Source: Microbacterium sp. AK009 (GTDB lineage Bacteria > Actinomycetota > Actinomycetes > Actinomycetales > Microbacteriaceae). Taken from it: a DNA stretch of 64,000 nucleotides. This document shows, one piece after another, positions 52,206-60,600 of this stretch. How positions within the stretch are numbered: the stretch's first letter is position 1; every line of letters starts with the position of its first letter. Made by a program: the position numbers and the translations under genes. The notes under the pieces were generated by a model. That model saw only the letters and a program-made list of their open reading frames with translations. It searched no databases and was not told the DNA's origin. The stretch lies in the NCBI RefSeq assembly GCF_013410955.1, contig NZ_JACCCG010000006.1:310001-374000 (forward strand). Reading direction: 5' to 3'.

Positions 52206-52550
52206 ATGGCAGATCAGCCGCGTCGACCCGACCTCCAGCCCCCCGCCCGGGATGAGGTCGAGACGGTGTCGGTGCGCCGCTCGCCGAAGTACTCCGCCTT
52301 CCTGCTGGCCGGCGCGGCCCTCGGCATCCTCACCGCCCTCATCCTCACCTTCGGCTTCAACGGCTCCGCCCAGGTGAGCGAGAACACCGGGCTGGAGTAC
52401 TCCAGCGGTCAGGTGTTCGGGTTCCTGCTGCTCATCTTCATCCCCGTCGGCCTGGCGGTGATGGGCGCTATCGCGCTGATCCTCGACCGCACCTCGGGGC
52501 GTCGCACGCGCCAGGTGCGCGTGGACCACACCCTCACGCGCGAGGACTGA
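52206..52550 (+). CDS. Two-helix membrane protein, paralogue of previous gene
   Basis: The product has 114 residues. RRSPKYSAFLLAGAALGILT starts the first helix, and VFGFLLLIFIPVGLAVMGAI forms the second. A basic tail with RRTRQVRVDHTL follows. It shares layout with the protein encoded at 51688 but is more hydrophobic. Each has its own leaderless promoter, so they are not simply one operon. The stop lies three bases from the 3' end of the convergent next gene. Confidence 0.75.
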   Translation: MADQPRRPDLQPPARDEVETVSVRRSPKYSAFLLAGAALGILTALILTFGFNGSAQVSENTGLEYSSGQVFGFLLLIFIPVGLAVMGAIALILDRTSGRRTRQVRVDHTLTRED

Positions 52551-52553
52551 CCC

Positions 52554-53159
52554 TCACGCCAGTTCGGCGATGATCGGGTGGATCGCGGTGTCGAATGCCG
52601 CGATGTCACCACGCAGCCCATCGGTGACGGCGATGGTGAGCGACCCGATCCACCACACGCCCCGCTGAGCGAGCGGGAGCACCTGCACGTTCAACTCGAA
52701 CGAGTGGGCGCGCCGGCCCACCTGTCGTTCGTGCTCGGCGATCGCGCTGGCGTACGCGCGGTACGCGCTGTGCGACCCGGCGTCGCGGCTGTAGCGCGCG
52801 TGCACCTCCTCAGCGAAGGCCACGGCCTCCGGCGCGTGTGGCTCGATCGCCTCGCGCAGCTCGTCCATCCCCTCGGTGGGCAGGGCGACGTACACGCCGA
52901 ACCCGTCGACGAGGTCGAGCGGCACGGGCGACGGGTGCGCCTGCGGTTCGACGGTCAGGGCCCAGAACTCCCGCCACTGCCGCTCCAGGAGCGCCTGCGC
53001 CCTCTCATTCCGATCATTGGCGCGGGGAGGGATGCCGCGAAGCGGCGGCAGCTCGTCAGGGGAGCGGATCCCGAGGGCCTGGCGAAGGTAGAGGGCGATC
53101 AGCACCGGCCGACCCGCGTCCTCGCGGATCAGCCACTCGGGACCGCCGGTACCGCCCAT
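52554..53159 (-). CDS. Conserved hypothetical protein
   Basis: The product is a 201-residue soluble protein. GRPVLIALYLRQALGI, ERQWREFWALTVEPQAHPSP and WWIGSLTIAVTDGLRGDIAA are notable stretches. I do not recognise a named family. ATG 53159 is six bases after TACACT, predicting a leaderless mRNA. It is divergent from purM, with both -10 boxes inside 46 bases, a compact arrangement that could couple the two genes' expression. Confidence 0.75.
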   Translation of the reverse strand: MGGTGGPEWLIREDAGRPVLIALYLRQALGIRSPDELPPLRGIPPRANDRNERAQALLERQWREFWALTVEPQAHPSPVPLDLVDGFGVYVALPTEGMDELREAIEPHAPEAVAFAEEVHARYSRDAGSHSAYRAYASAIAEHERQVGRRAHSFELNVQVLPLAQRGVWWIGSLTIAVTDGLRGDIAAFDTAIHPIIAELA

Positions 53160-53165
53160 GCCGCC

Positions 53166-53199
53166 AGTGTAAGGGCCCCTGTTTCGGCGCGGGTAGGCT
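53166..53199. promoter_or_regulatory. Divergent leaderless promoters of purM and hypothetical gene
   Basis: TACACT on the minus strand (53166-53171) and TAGGCT on the plus strand (53194-53199) each end six bases before their start codons (53159 and 53206). Confidence 0.6.
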
Positions 53200-53205
53200 G
53201 AGCGG

Positions 53206-54357
53206 GTGGACCGCATCTCTGGCGACACTTCCCCTCCCTCCCCCGAGAATCCCTACGCAGCCGCAGGGGTCGACACCCAGGCGGGCGACCTGGCTGTGGA
53301 GCTGATGAAGGGCGCCGTCGCGCGCACCCAGGGGCCCGAGGTGCGGGGCGGGGTCGGCGGCTTCGCCGGTCTCTACGACGCCTCCGCGCTCCGCGGGTAC
53401 GAGCGGCCGCTGCTGGCCACGAGCACCGATGGCGTGGGCACGAAGGTCGCGATCGCGCAGGCGATCGACAAGCACGACACCATCGGGCTCGACCTCGTGG
53501 GCATGGTCATCGACGATATCGCCGTGGTCGGCGCCCGCCCGCTGTTCATGACCGATTACATCGCCTGCGGGAAGGTCGTCCCGGCCCGCATCGCCGACAT
53601 CGTCGCGGGCATCGCGCGCGGCTGCAGCGAGACGGGCGCGGCGCTCGTGGGGGGAGAGACCGCCGAGCATCCGGGACTTCTCGGGCCGAATGACTACGAC
53701 GTCGCCGGCGCCGCGACCGGTGTCGTCGAGGCATCCGCTGTTCTCGGCCCCGAGCGCGTGCGCACGGGTGATGTCGTCCTCGCACTGGCATCGAGCGGTC
53801 CGCACGCCAACGGATACTCCCTCATCCGCCACATCATCGCCGGTGCCGGCATCGGCTACGGCGACCACGCCGCCGACTTCGGGTCGACCTGGGGCGAGGC
53901 CCTGCTCGAACCGACCCGCCTGTACACCCGGCCGCTGCTCGACCTCATCGACGAGATCGGTGACGGCGTCCACTCCCTGAGCCACGTCACCGGCGGCGGC
54001 ATCGCCGCCAACCTCGCCCGGGTGCTGCCGCGCGGCAGCTGGGTCGAGGTCGACCGCTCGACGTGGGAGCCCCCCGCGGTGTTCCAGGTGCTCGCCGAGC
54101 TCGGCGACCTCTCGCTCACCTCGACCGAGGGCACCTGGAACCTCGGCGTAGGATTCTTCGCCGTCGTCGCCGCCGAGAGAGCGGATGCCGCGGCCGCGGC
54201 CCTCCAGCGCGCGGGTATCGCGACGTGGCAGGTCGGCGTCGTCGGCGACGGCGCCCTGCCCGACGGCGAGTTCGAGCAGGGCGCGAAGGGGGTCGACGGG
54301 GGCGCGGTGCGTCTGGTCGGCGCCTACGGCGGCATCCCCCGGATCGGAGCGAAGTAA
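53206..54357 (+). CDS. purM: AIR synthetase PurM
   Basis: The product has 383 residues. NPYAAAGVDTQAGDLAVELM opens it, then TDGVGTKVAIAQ, ARPLFMTDYIACGK and GGETAEHPG, the ATP and FGAM-binding stretches. SLSHVTGGGIAANLARVLP is conserved in the C-terminal half. It closes the imidazole ring to form AIR. GTG 53206 has the TAGGCT box six bases upstream. purF follows six bases after the stop, so the two are one operon. Confidence 0.96.
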   Translation: MDRISGDTSPPSPENPYAAAGVDTQAGDLAVELMKGAVARTQGPEVRGGVGGFAGLYDASALRGYERPLLATSTDGVGTKVAIAQAIDKHDTIGLDLVGMVIDDIAVVGARPLFMTDYIACGKVVPARIADIVAGIARGCSETGAALVGGETAEHPGLLGPNDYDVAGAATGVVEASAVLGPERVRTGDVVLALASSGPHANGYSLIRHIIAGAGIGYGDHAADFGSTWGEALLEPTRLYTRPLLDLIDEIGDGVHSLSHVTGGGIAANLARVLPRGSWVEVDRSTWEPPAVFQVLAELGDLSLTSTEGTWNLGVGFFAVVAAERADAAAAALQRAGIATWQVGVVGDGALPDGEFEQGAKGVDGGAVRLVGAYGGIPRIGAK

Positions 54358-54363
54358 CACCAC

Positions 54364-55824
54364 ATGTGCGGAATCGTCGGGATGGTCGGGCGCGGGAGCG
54401 TCAACCAGGAGATCTACGACTCGCTCCTCCTCCTCCAGCACCGGGGGCAGGACTCCACGGGCATCGCCACGGCGGAGCCGGGCGGCGCGGTGCACATGCA
54501 CAAGGCGCGCGGGATGGTGCGCGAGGCCTTCCGCACCCGTGACATGCGGGCGCTGCTCGGCACGATCGGCCTGGGCCACGTCCGCTACGCCACCAAGGGC
54601 ACGGCCTCGAGCGAGGAGGAGGCGCAGCCGTTCTACGTCAACGCCCCCTACGGCATCGTGCTCATCCACAACGGCAACCTCACCAACACCCGCGAGCTCA
54701 CCGACGAGCTCTTCCACAAAGACCGCCGGCACCTGAACACCTCCAGCGACACCGAGCTGCTCGTGAACGTGCTCGGCGGTGAGCTGCAGTCGACGATCTC
54801 CGGCCCCGACCTCGATCCCGACCAGGTGTTCGATGCGGTCACCCGTGTCCACGAGCGGGTGGAGGGGTCGTACGCGGCGATCGCGCTCATCGCCGGACAC
54901 GGCCTGCTCGCCTTCCGCGACCCGTTCGGCATCCGGCCGCTGATCCTCGGCACCCGCCGTCACGACGACGGACACTACGAGTGGGTCGTCACCAGCGAGA
55001 GCCTCGTGCTCGAGAACGGCGAGTTCGAGGTGGTGCGCGACGTCGACCCGGGCGAAGCCGTCTTCATCGATCTGGAGGGGCAGCTGCACACCCGCCAGTG
55101 CGCGTCGGATCCGAAACTCGTGCCGTGCTCGTTCGAGTACGTCTACCTCGCCCGCCCCGACTCGATCATGAACGGCATCTCGGTGTACGAGGCCCGCCTG
55201 CGCATGGGCGAGCGCCTGGCCGACACCATCGCGAAGTACACCCCGCCCGGGGCGATCGACGTGGTCATGCCGATCCCCGACTCGTCGCGACCGGCGGCGA
55301 TGCAGGTGGCGCGCAAACTCGGCATCGAGTACCGCGAGGGCTTCTACAAGAACCGGTACATCGGCCGGACGTTCATCATGCCCGGGCAGGCGGTGCGCAA
55401 GAAGAGCGTGCGTCAGAAGCTCAACGCGATGTCGAGCGAGTTCAAGGGGAAGAACGTCCTCCTCATCGACGACTCCATCGTGCGCGGCACGACGTCGAAG
55501 GAGATCATCCAGATGGCCCGGGATGCGGGGGCGAAGAGCGTCACGTTCGCCTCCGCCGCGCCGCCCGTGCGCTACCCCCACGTCTACGGGATCAACATGC
55601 CCTCGCGGCTGGAGCTCGTCGCCCACGGGCGGACGATCCCCGAGATCGCCGCTGAACTCGGGGCGGACTACATGGTCTACCAGGAGGTCGAGGACCTGAA
55701 GGCGGCGATCCTCGAGGGCTCGGACATCGAGGACCTCGACATGAGCTGCTTCGACGGCCGCTACGTCACCGGCACGGTGACGGAGGAGTACCTCGCCTGG
55801 GTGGAAGGCTCCCAGGAGAGCTGA
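54364..55824 (+). CDS. purF: Amidophosphoribosyltransferase PurF
   Basis: The product has 486 residues. MCGIVGMVG places the glutaminase Cys at position 2, exposed after Met removal; there is no propeptide. GQDSTGIATAE and LIHNGNLTNTREL belong to the amidotransferase domain, and VLLIDDSIVRGTTSKEI is the PRPP-binding loop. It catalyses the first committed step of purine synthesis and is normally feedback-inhibited by nucleotides. The gene lies directly after purM, the reverse of the order common in many actinobacteria. Confidence 0.96.
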   Translation: MCGIVGMVGRGSVNQEIYDSLLLLQHRGQDSTGIATAEPGGAVHMHKARGMVREAFRTRDMRALLGTIGLGHVRYATKGTASSEEEAQPFYVNAPYGIVLIHNGNLTNTRELTDELFHKDRRHLNTSSDTELLVNVLGGELQSTISGPDLDPDQVFDAVTRVHERVEGSYAAIALIAGHGLLAFRDPFGIRPLILGTRRHDDGHYEWVVTSESLVLENGEFEVVRDVDPGEAVFIDLEGQLHTRQCASDPKLVPCSFEYVYLARPDSIMNGISVYEARLRMGERLADTIAKYTPPGAIDVVMPIPDSSRPAAMQVARKLGIEYREGFYKNRYIGRTFIMPGQAVRKKSVRQKLNAMSSEFKGKNVLLIDDSIVRGTTSKEIIQMARDAGAKSVTFASAAPPVRYPHVYGINMPSRLELVAHGRTIPEIAAELGADYMVYQEVEDLKAAILEGSDIEDLDMSCFDGRYVTGTVTEEYLAWVEGSQES

Positions 55825-55885
55825 GCGCCGGCGCCGCCTCGCTCCCGCGCGCCCGCGCGCGCCGCGTGCATGGTTCTCACCAAGC

Positions 55886-55951
55886 TCGGAGAATCGCGCG
55901 AAACTCGGAAGCTTTCGGGGCGAATCGTCCGAAGTACGCGCGATTCTCCGA
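55886..55951. terminator. Large hairpin after purF
   Basis: TCGGAGAATCGCGCG (55886-55900) pairs perfectly with 55937-55951, and pairing extends inward with mismatches. It lies 61 bases past purF. No T-run is seen. Confidence 0.75.
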
Positions 55952-56042
55952 CGACGCGGAGCGGCAGCCGGGGGCCCGAGCCGGCGGCGCGGCGTGGGGC
56001 GTCTGCCCACCCGCCTCCCAGCCCTTTCGCGAGCTGCGTTGG

Positions 56043-56048
56043 TACCGT
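56043..56048 (+). promoter_or_regulatory. -10 box, leaderless type
   Basis: TACCGT ends six bases before the GTG at 56055. Confidence 0.55.
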
Positions 56049-56054
56049 CGCGGG

Positions 56055-56444
56055 GTGTCCGCATCCGCGAACCCCGACCCGCAGCCGGCCGAGGCCGATG
56101 GACTCGAACGCGAGATCCGCACTGAGATCGTCGAGGCCGAACGGCCCGACCGCCCCATCCGCAAGACACTGCGACGTGCGCGGGCGTGGGTCGCGGGTCA
56201 TCCGCTCCTCGAACGGTTCTACCGCGTCGGGGTCGCGGTCTTCGGGGGAGTCCTGGCGCTGGGCGGACTGATCCTCGTCCCGCTCCCCGGGCCCGGCTGG
56301 CTGGTCGTGTTCCTCGGCCTCGCGGTGCTCGGCACCGAGTTCCACTGGGCGCGGCGGATCGCCGCCTGGCTCAAGCGTCAGCTCGACCGGTTCTGGGCCT
56401 GGTGGCGACAGTACCGCGCACAACGAGCCGCCCGCCGGGTGTAG
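56055..56444 (+). CDS. PGPGW-type small membrane protein
   Basis: The product has 129 residues. A charged N-terminal 40 residues precede helix VAVFGGVLALGGLILVPLPG with the PGPGW motif, then WLVVFLGLAVLGTEF. A basic amphipathic tail (RRIAAWLKRQLDRFWAWWRQ) ends it. These are the features of the TIGR02611/PGPGW family of actinobacterial membrane proteins, of unknown role. The GTG at 56055 is chosen by the promoter box; the frame is open further upstream. Confidence 0.85.
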   Translation: MSASANPDPQPAEADGLEREIRTEIVEAERPDRPIRKTLRRARAWVAGHPLLERFYRVGVAVFGGVLALGGLILVPLPGPGWLVVFLGLAVLGTEFHWARRIAAWLKRQLDRFWAWWRQYRAQRAARRV

Positions 56445-56500
56445 CGGAGGTCCCAGCCGTCAGGGCACGGGAATGACGCAGCGGTCGGAACGACGGGCTG

Positions 56501-56668
56501 TCAGGCCTTCTCGTCCTCGTACTCGTCCGCCCACTTGTCGACGTACTCGTCTTCACGAGTCGGGGAGCCGAGCTCGCGTTCGAGTGCAGAGTAGTTGATG
56601 CTCTGCATGTCGTACTTGAGCTCACGGGCGATCTTGGTGTTCTTCGCCTTCTGTCGGCCACGCCCCAT
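56501..56668 (-). CDS. DUF3073 protein
   Basis: The product has 55 residues. MGRGRQKAKNTKIARELKY is the invariant start of DUF3073, followed by NYSALERELG and an acidic end (EYVDKWADEYEDEKA). The family is conserved in actinobacteria and lies near purM/purF in many of them, but has no known function. The ATG at 56668 is the family start. Confidence 0.93.
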   Translation of the reverse strand: MGRGRQKAKNTKIARELKYDMQSINYSALERELGSPTREDEYVDKWADEYEDEKA

Positions 56669-56830
56669 GCGAGACCCCCTCATGTCTGAGCCGCGGGGTG
56701 TTGTGCGCGGGCTGTCCGCGACGGTTACCCGGGCAATCACGAATCCGGCAACGAACCGGCAAGAGTAGCATTCAGAATATCACGGCGCCCCGCCCGACCG
56801 GCGGCCCCACGACTGGTGAAACGAGGATAT

Positions 56831-57364
56831 ATGAGCGCGGCGGAATCCCAGACGGCGGGAATCGATATCGAGGCCCTGCGCGGTGCGGTCGTCGCCGGGG
56901 TCATCCCGGGTCAGTCGCCCCGCGTCCTGAACGAGGCGGGCCGCTACGCGCAGCTCCTCGGGGTGCCCCTCGTCGTGGTTCACGTCGACGTCACCCGCTT
57001 CGTCACGTACGAAGATCCCGACGGCTACGTCCACTCGGCGCCGATCGACATCAACATCGCCTCCGGCGAGGCAGACCTGAAGCTCATCGAACAGGCGGCC
57101 GCGGCGGCCCTCGACGGGCACGGTGTCGACTGGCGCGTGCATCAGCTGGTCGGTGACCCTGCGCTGGCGATGAAGCACTTCGCCGACAAGATCGACGCGA
57201 AGCTCCTCGTCGTCGGCACCCGCAAGCGCGGAATCGGCGAATCGATCCGCGAGTTCTTCACCGGATCGGTCGCCGCGCGCCTGGCCCACCGTCAGCGCCG
57301 GTCGATCCTCGTCGTTCCCCTGGGCGAGCCGGTGCCCGAGGACGAGGAGATCTGGCCGGCGTGA
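56831..57364 (+). CDS. Universal stress protein
   Basis: The product has 177 residues. One Usp domain: VVAGVIPGQSPRVLNEAGRY at the start and LLVVGTRKRGIGESIREFF with a later GSVAARLAHRQRRSILVVP, which together give the G-x2-G-x9-G-S nucleotide-binding loop. It probably binds ATP and acts in stress or dormancy. ATG 56831 follows ACGAGGATAT; an upstream in-frame ATG at 56816 has no site. Confidence 0.88.
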   Translation: MSAAESQTAGIDIEALRGAVVAGVIPGQSPRVLNEAGRYAQLLGVPLVVVHVDVTRFVTYEDPDGYVHSAPIDINIASGEADLKLIEQAAAAALDGHGVDWRVHQLVGDPALAMKHFADKIDAKLLVVGTRKRGIGESIREFFTGSVAARLAHRQRRSILVVPLGEPVPEDEEIWPA

Positions 57365-57376
57365 CGGTCGGGCAGG

Positions 57377-57988
57377 TCAGCCGCGCAGGGCGCGGGTGAT
57401 CTCGCGCGAGATCTCGTCGAGGTCGTCGATGAGCCGGTCGACGACGGATGACGGCAGCTCGCCGCCTCGCGCGACGTGCGTCCTCAGGTCTCCCCGGATG
57501 CGGGCGCGGAACTCGGTGAGCGCCGCGTCGGCGCGACTCAGCTGGCCGCGACTGCGTCCGCGCGGGTCATCCGTCATGGTGCGCACCGATTCGGTGCTCG
57601 CGCGTTCGTCGACGCGGGCGGCGGCGAGGTCGGCGCGCAGGCTCTTCATCGCCTCGCGGACGCTGCCGCGCACCCCCTCGGCGATCAGTCGCACCGAGTC
57701 GCTGAGCCCCGCTTCGATCCCCTCGAGGTCGCCGGCGCGGGCGCGCACCTCGGCGCGGCCGGCGTCGGTGATCTCGTAGACGGTCTTTCGGCCGTCGACG
57801 GTCTTGGTCACCAGGCCCTCCTCTTCCAGCTTGGCCAGCCGCGGGTAGATGGTTCCCGCGCTGGGCGTGTAGGTGCCGCCCGTGCGATCGGCGAGGGCCT
57901 GCATCACGTCGTAGCCGTGGCGCGGCCCCTCGTCGAGGAGGTTCAGCAGGTACAGGCGCAGGTCGCCGTGCGAGAACACCGGCGTCAT
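57377..57988 (-). CDS. PadR family regulator
   Basis: The product has 203 residues. The winged helix is at residues 10-80 (LRLYLLNLLDEGPRHGYDVM, GTIYPRLAKLEEEGLVTK). The C-terminal half is a charged coiled region, longer than in minimal PadR proteins. The ATG overlaps the stop of the upstream DUF4097 gene, so the two are co-expressed. The repeated CGATATATC sequences upstream of that gene are the probable operators, giving autoregulation. Confidence 0.9.
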   Translation of the reverse strand: MTPVFSHGDLRLYLLNLLDEGPRHGYDVMQALADRTGGTYTPSAGTIYPRLAKLEEEGLVTKTVDGRKTVYEITDAGRAEVRARAGDLEGIEAGLSDSVRLIAEGVRGSVREAMKSLRADLAAARVDERASTESVRTMTDDPRGRSRGQLSRADAALTEFRARIRGDLRTHVARGGELPSSVVDRLIDDLDEISREITRALRG

Positions 57989-58881
57989 GACCAGTCCGCC
58001 TCGCGGCGCGTCTCGGCGCCCTCGACCTGAGCGGCGGGAGCCTCGGCGGGGGTCACGCGCGCCGCCCGGCGGAGCACGGTCAGATCTCCCGACACGGAGT
58101 TCGCGCGCACGTCGACGAACGAGCCGCTGAGTTCGCCCGTCGACCCGCTGTAGCCGGTCGGCCCGCGTCCCGAGCGCACGACGCCGTCGATCTGGATCCG
58201 GCCGCTGACGCTGCGCACGACGTAGTTGGCCGGCAGCGCCTCGTCGAGGCGGACGGTCGCATCGCCGCTGACGGTGTTGAGGTTCACGCTCTGCAGGTTG
58301 CCGGTCGAGTCGACCAGCATGGCGCCGGACGCCGTGTCGATCGTGGCCTTGCGCAGTTCGCCGGTGGCGGTCACATCGCCCGAGACGCTGTTGGCCGTGA
58401 GGCCGCCGACGAGCTCGCGCACCTGCACGTCGCCCGAGACCGCATTGGCCGTGAGGTTGCCGGTGTGGCCGTCGACGATGATGTCGCCCGACACGGTGTT
58501 GACGCGGGCGTCGTTGCGCAACCCCGTGATGAGCGCGCTCGCGCTGACGACACCGAGATTGAGCGCCACGGAACGGGGAACGGCGACGCTGATCTCGGCG
58601 CGCGGGCCGCCGGCGCCGAAGTTGCGGAACACCTCGAGGAAGTTGTCCCAGCGCAGCTGCGGGTGGTCGATCTCGACGGTGCTTCCCGCCGCGCCGTCGC
58701 CGGTGACTTCGATGCGGAGGTCTTTGACGGTGACCGAATGCACCTCGATGCGCGCACCGGGCTCGTCGTGGGCGACGACGTCGATCTGACCGCCGACGAG
58801 CCCGATCTTGAGCGCGGCGACGTGCTCGAGGTCGATGACGCGGGTTTCGCCCGGGTGGATTATCCACTTCTCCAGACTCAT
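57985..58881 (-). CDS. DUF4097 family beta-helix protein
   Basis: The product has 298 residues. The core is a series of about 20-residue strands with repeated VSGD turns (VNTVSGDIIVDG, NAVSGDVQV, NSVSGDVTAT, NTVSGDATV, NSVSGDLTV), which predicts a right-handed beta-solenoid typical of DUF4097/DUF4098 adhesin-like proteins. There is no signal peptide or membrane helix, so it is probably cytoplasmic. GGAGGAGTC precedes ATG 58881. It forms an operon with the PadR gene, a common pairing suggesting a sensor or scaffold for an envelope or stress signal. Confidence 0.88.
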   Translation of the reverse strand: MSLEKWIIHPGETRVIDLEHVAALKIGLVGGQIDVVAHDEPGARIEVHSVTVKDLRIEVTGDGAAGSTVEIDHPQLRWDNFLEVFRNFGAGGPRAEISVAVPRSVALNLGVVSASALITGLRNDARVNTVSGDIIVDGHTGNLTANAVSGDVQVRELVGGLTANSVSGDVTATGELRKATIDTASGAMLVDSTGNLQSVNLNTVSGDATVRLDEALPANYVVRSVSGRIQIDGVVRSGRGPTGYSGSTGELSGSFVDVRANSVSGDLTVLRRAARVTPAEAPAAQVEGAETRREADWS

Positions 58882-58902
58882 GACTCCTCCAAACTGCGAG
58901 AC

Positions 58903-58948
58903 GCGATATATCTCGTTGATGGCCAGGCTAACACGATATATCGCGTTG
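58903..58948 (-). promoter_or_regulatory. Two PadR operator candidates, CGATATATC
   Basis: GCGATATATCTCGTTG (58903-58918) and ACGATATATCGCGTTG (58933-58948) are direct repeats exactly 30 bases apart, each holding a GATATATC palindrome. They lie just before the DUF4097-padR operon. Confidence 0.75.
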
Positions 58949-58984
58949 CGCCAGGTTCGATGCACAGATCGACGCGGTCAGGAG

Positions 58985-59015
58985 TTGACCTTGACGCGAC
59001 GTCAACCCGTACCGT
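58985..59015 (+). promoter_or_regulatory. MerR-type promoter, 19-bp spacer
   Basis: TTGACC (58985-58990) and TACCGT (59010-59015) are separated by exactly 19 bases. The spacer contains the perfect palindrome TTGACG-CGA-CGTCAA (58991-59005), the expected activator site. Confidence 0.85.
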
Positions 59016-59041
59016 CGGAGAAGAAGAAGGGAGGATGCCAC

Positions 59042-59800
59042 GTGGACTGGCCCATTCAGCACATCGCCCGCATCGCGGGCACCACCAGCCGGACGCTCCG
59101 GCACTACCACGATGTGGGCCTGCTCCGCCCGACCCGGGTGGGTCCCAACGGCTATCGGTACTACGACAGCTCGGCGCTGGTGCGCCTGCAGCGCATCCTT
59201 CTGCTGCGAGAGCTCGGCCTCGGGCTCTCGCAGATCCGTGAGCTGCTCGATCGCGACACGACCGAAGCGGCGGCGCTGGAGAAGCATCTGGCGTGGCTGC
59301 GGGAGGAGCAGCGCCGACTGGTGCGGCAGGTCGCGTCGGTGCAGGCGACCATCGACGCACTGAGGGGAGGTGAAGAACTGATGGCAGAGAAGATGTTCGA
59401 CGGGTTCGATCACACCCAGTACCGGGAAGAGGTCGAACAGCGCTGGGGCGCCGACGCGTACGAGCGGAGCGACCGCTGGTGGCGCGGGATGAGCGACGAC
59501 GAGCGCGCTGACTGGAAGGCCCGGACGGCCGATCTCGCCCGCGACTGGGCCGAGGCTGCGGAAAGCGACCTCGACCCGCGGAGCGACGAGGCTCAGGCGC
59601 TTGCCGACCGCCACATCGCATGGCTCCGCAGCATTCCCGGGACTCCCGGCCACGGGTCTGCCGACGAGCTCGCACAGTACGTGCGGGGTCTGGCCGACAT
59701 GTATGTCGACGACCCGCGGTTCGCGGCGAACTACGGCGGGACAGCGGGCGCGGAGTTCGTCCGCGCTGCGCTCCGGCACCGCGTGGACTCGACGGAGTGA
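59042..59800 (+). CDS. MerR family regulator with TipAS domain
   Basis: The product has 252 residues. The winged helix is at residues 5-75 (IARIAGTTSRTLRHYHDVGL, YRYYDSSALVRLQRILLLRE). A coiled coil follows to about 120. The C-terminal about 130 residues are a TipAS-like domain (FDGFDHTQYREEVEQRWG, FAANYGGTAGAEFVRAAL), which in TipAL binds thiopeptides and other drugs. GTG 59042 follows GGGAGGATGCC. The 19-bp-spacer promoter directly upstream indicates autoactivation. Confidence 0.92.
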   Translation: MDWPIQHIARIAGTTSRTLRHYHDVGLLRPTRVGPNGYRYYDSSALVRLQRILLLRELGLGLSQIRELLDRDTTEAAALEKHLAWLREEQRRLVRQVASVQATIDALRGGEELMAEKMFDGFDHTQYREEVEQRWGADAYERSDRWWRGMSDDERADWKARTADLARDWAEAAESDLDPRSDEAQALADRHIAWLRSIPGTPGHGSADELAQYVRGLADMYVDDPRFAANYGGTAGAEFVRAALRHRVDSTE

Positions 59801-59820
59801 GGTCTCCCGAACACAGAGAA

Positions 59821-59857
59821 GAAGGATGCCGCGGGCGTGAAGCCTGCGGCATCCTTC
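59821..59857. terminator. Strong hairpin terminator
   Basis: GAAGGATGCCGCGGGC (59821-59836) pairs with 59842-59857 with one mismatch, followed by a T-rich stretch (TCGTTCTTCC). It serves the TipAS gene and possibly the convergent small gene. Confidence 0.85.
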
Positions 59858-59900
59858 TCGTTCTTCCCGCGCTCTGTCCGTCGCGCGCGGGTGCGGGACG

Positions 59901-60065
59901 TCAGGTCCGGCGGCTGCCGGTGATGACGCGGAACAGGAAGGCGATCAGGGCGATGACGCCGACGATGAGCGCCACCCACAGCAGCCACTGCAGGGCGGAG
60001 TTCAGCCCGCCGACGATGGCAAGCACGATCGCGACCACGATGATGATGATCAGGGCGAGGTTCAT
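59901..60065 (-). CDS. Small two-helix membrane protein
   Basis: The product has 54 residues, almost entirely hydrophobic: LALIIIIVVAIVLAIVGGL and LLWVALIVGVIALIAFLFRV, with a short basic tail. The ATG at 60065 has a strong AAGGAGAGCCCC site. Similar short hydrophobic proteins are common in actinobacteria and unnamed. Confidence 0.7.
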   Translation of the reverse strand: MNLALIIIIVVAIVLAIVGGLNSALQWLLWVALIVGVIALIAFLFRVITGSRRT

Positions 60066-60307
60066 GGGGCTCTCCTTGTCCGTAACCGGCGACCGGTGTC
60101 GGGTACGCCGGGTGCCACTCGGCACATTCACAGGTTCGCACTCTGCGCTTCGTGTCAGCAGGGGCTTGACGCTGCTTCCTGCGCGGTGTAGCGGCGATGT
60201 GCCGGAGTATCCCTGCCGGCCGGGGTTGTCAAGTCGCTGTGCACCCGCCGCCATCGTCCTAACGTCGGCGGTGTGGTCGCAGTGACGACCGAGCGGAAGG
60301 AGGCATC

Positions 60308-60577
60308 ATGCCCCAGGGACGAGGCTCGTCGAGTCTGAAGGACCCCGACCTCTACGAAGAGCTCCGCAAGGACGGCGCGTCGAAGGAGAAGGCTGCGCGC
60401 ATCTCCAACGCCGCCGCCCGTGACGGCCGCAAGACCGTCGGCCGCCGTGGCGGCGAGTCCGGCAGCTACGAAGACTGGACGGTCGCCGACCTCCGGGGTC
60501 GCGCGAAGGAGCTCGGGCTGTCGGGATACTCGAGTAAGAAGAAGGCGGAGCTCATCGCGATGCTCCGCGATCATTGA
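60308..60577 (+). CDS. Rho N-terminal/SAP-like domain protein
   Basis: The product has 89 residues. The first half is charged (KDPDLYEELRKDGASKEKAA). The second half is a Rho_N-like helix-extended-helix: DWTVADLRGRAKELGLSGYS then KKKAELIAMLR, a nucleic-acid-binding fold. GGAAGGAGGCATC precedes the ATG. It abuts the topoisomerase gene, so both may act on DNA. Confidence 0.85.
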   Translation: MPQGRGSSSLKDPDLYEELRKDGASKEKAARISNAAARDGRKTVGRRGGESGSYEDWTVADLRGRAKELGLSGYSSKKKAELIAMLRDH

Positions 60578-60600
60578 GTACGACGGCGGAAAGGCGACGC

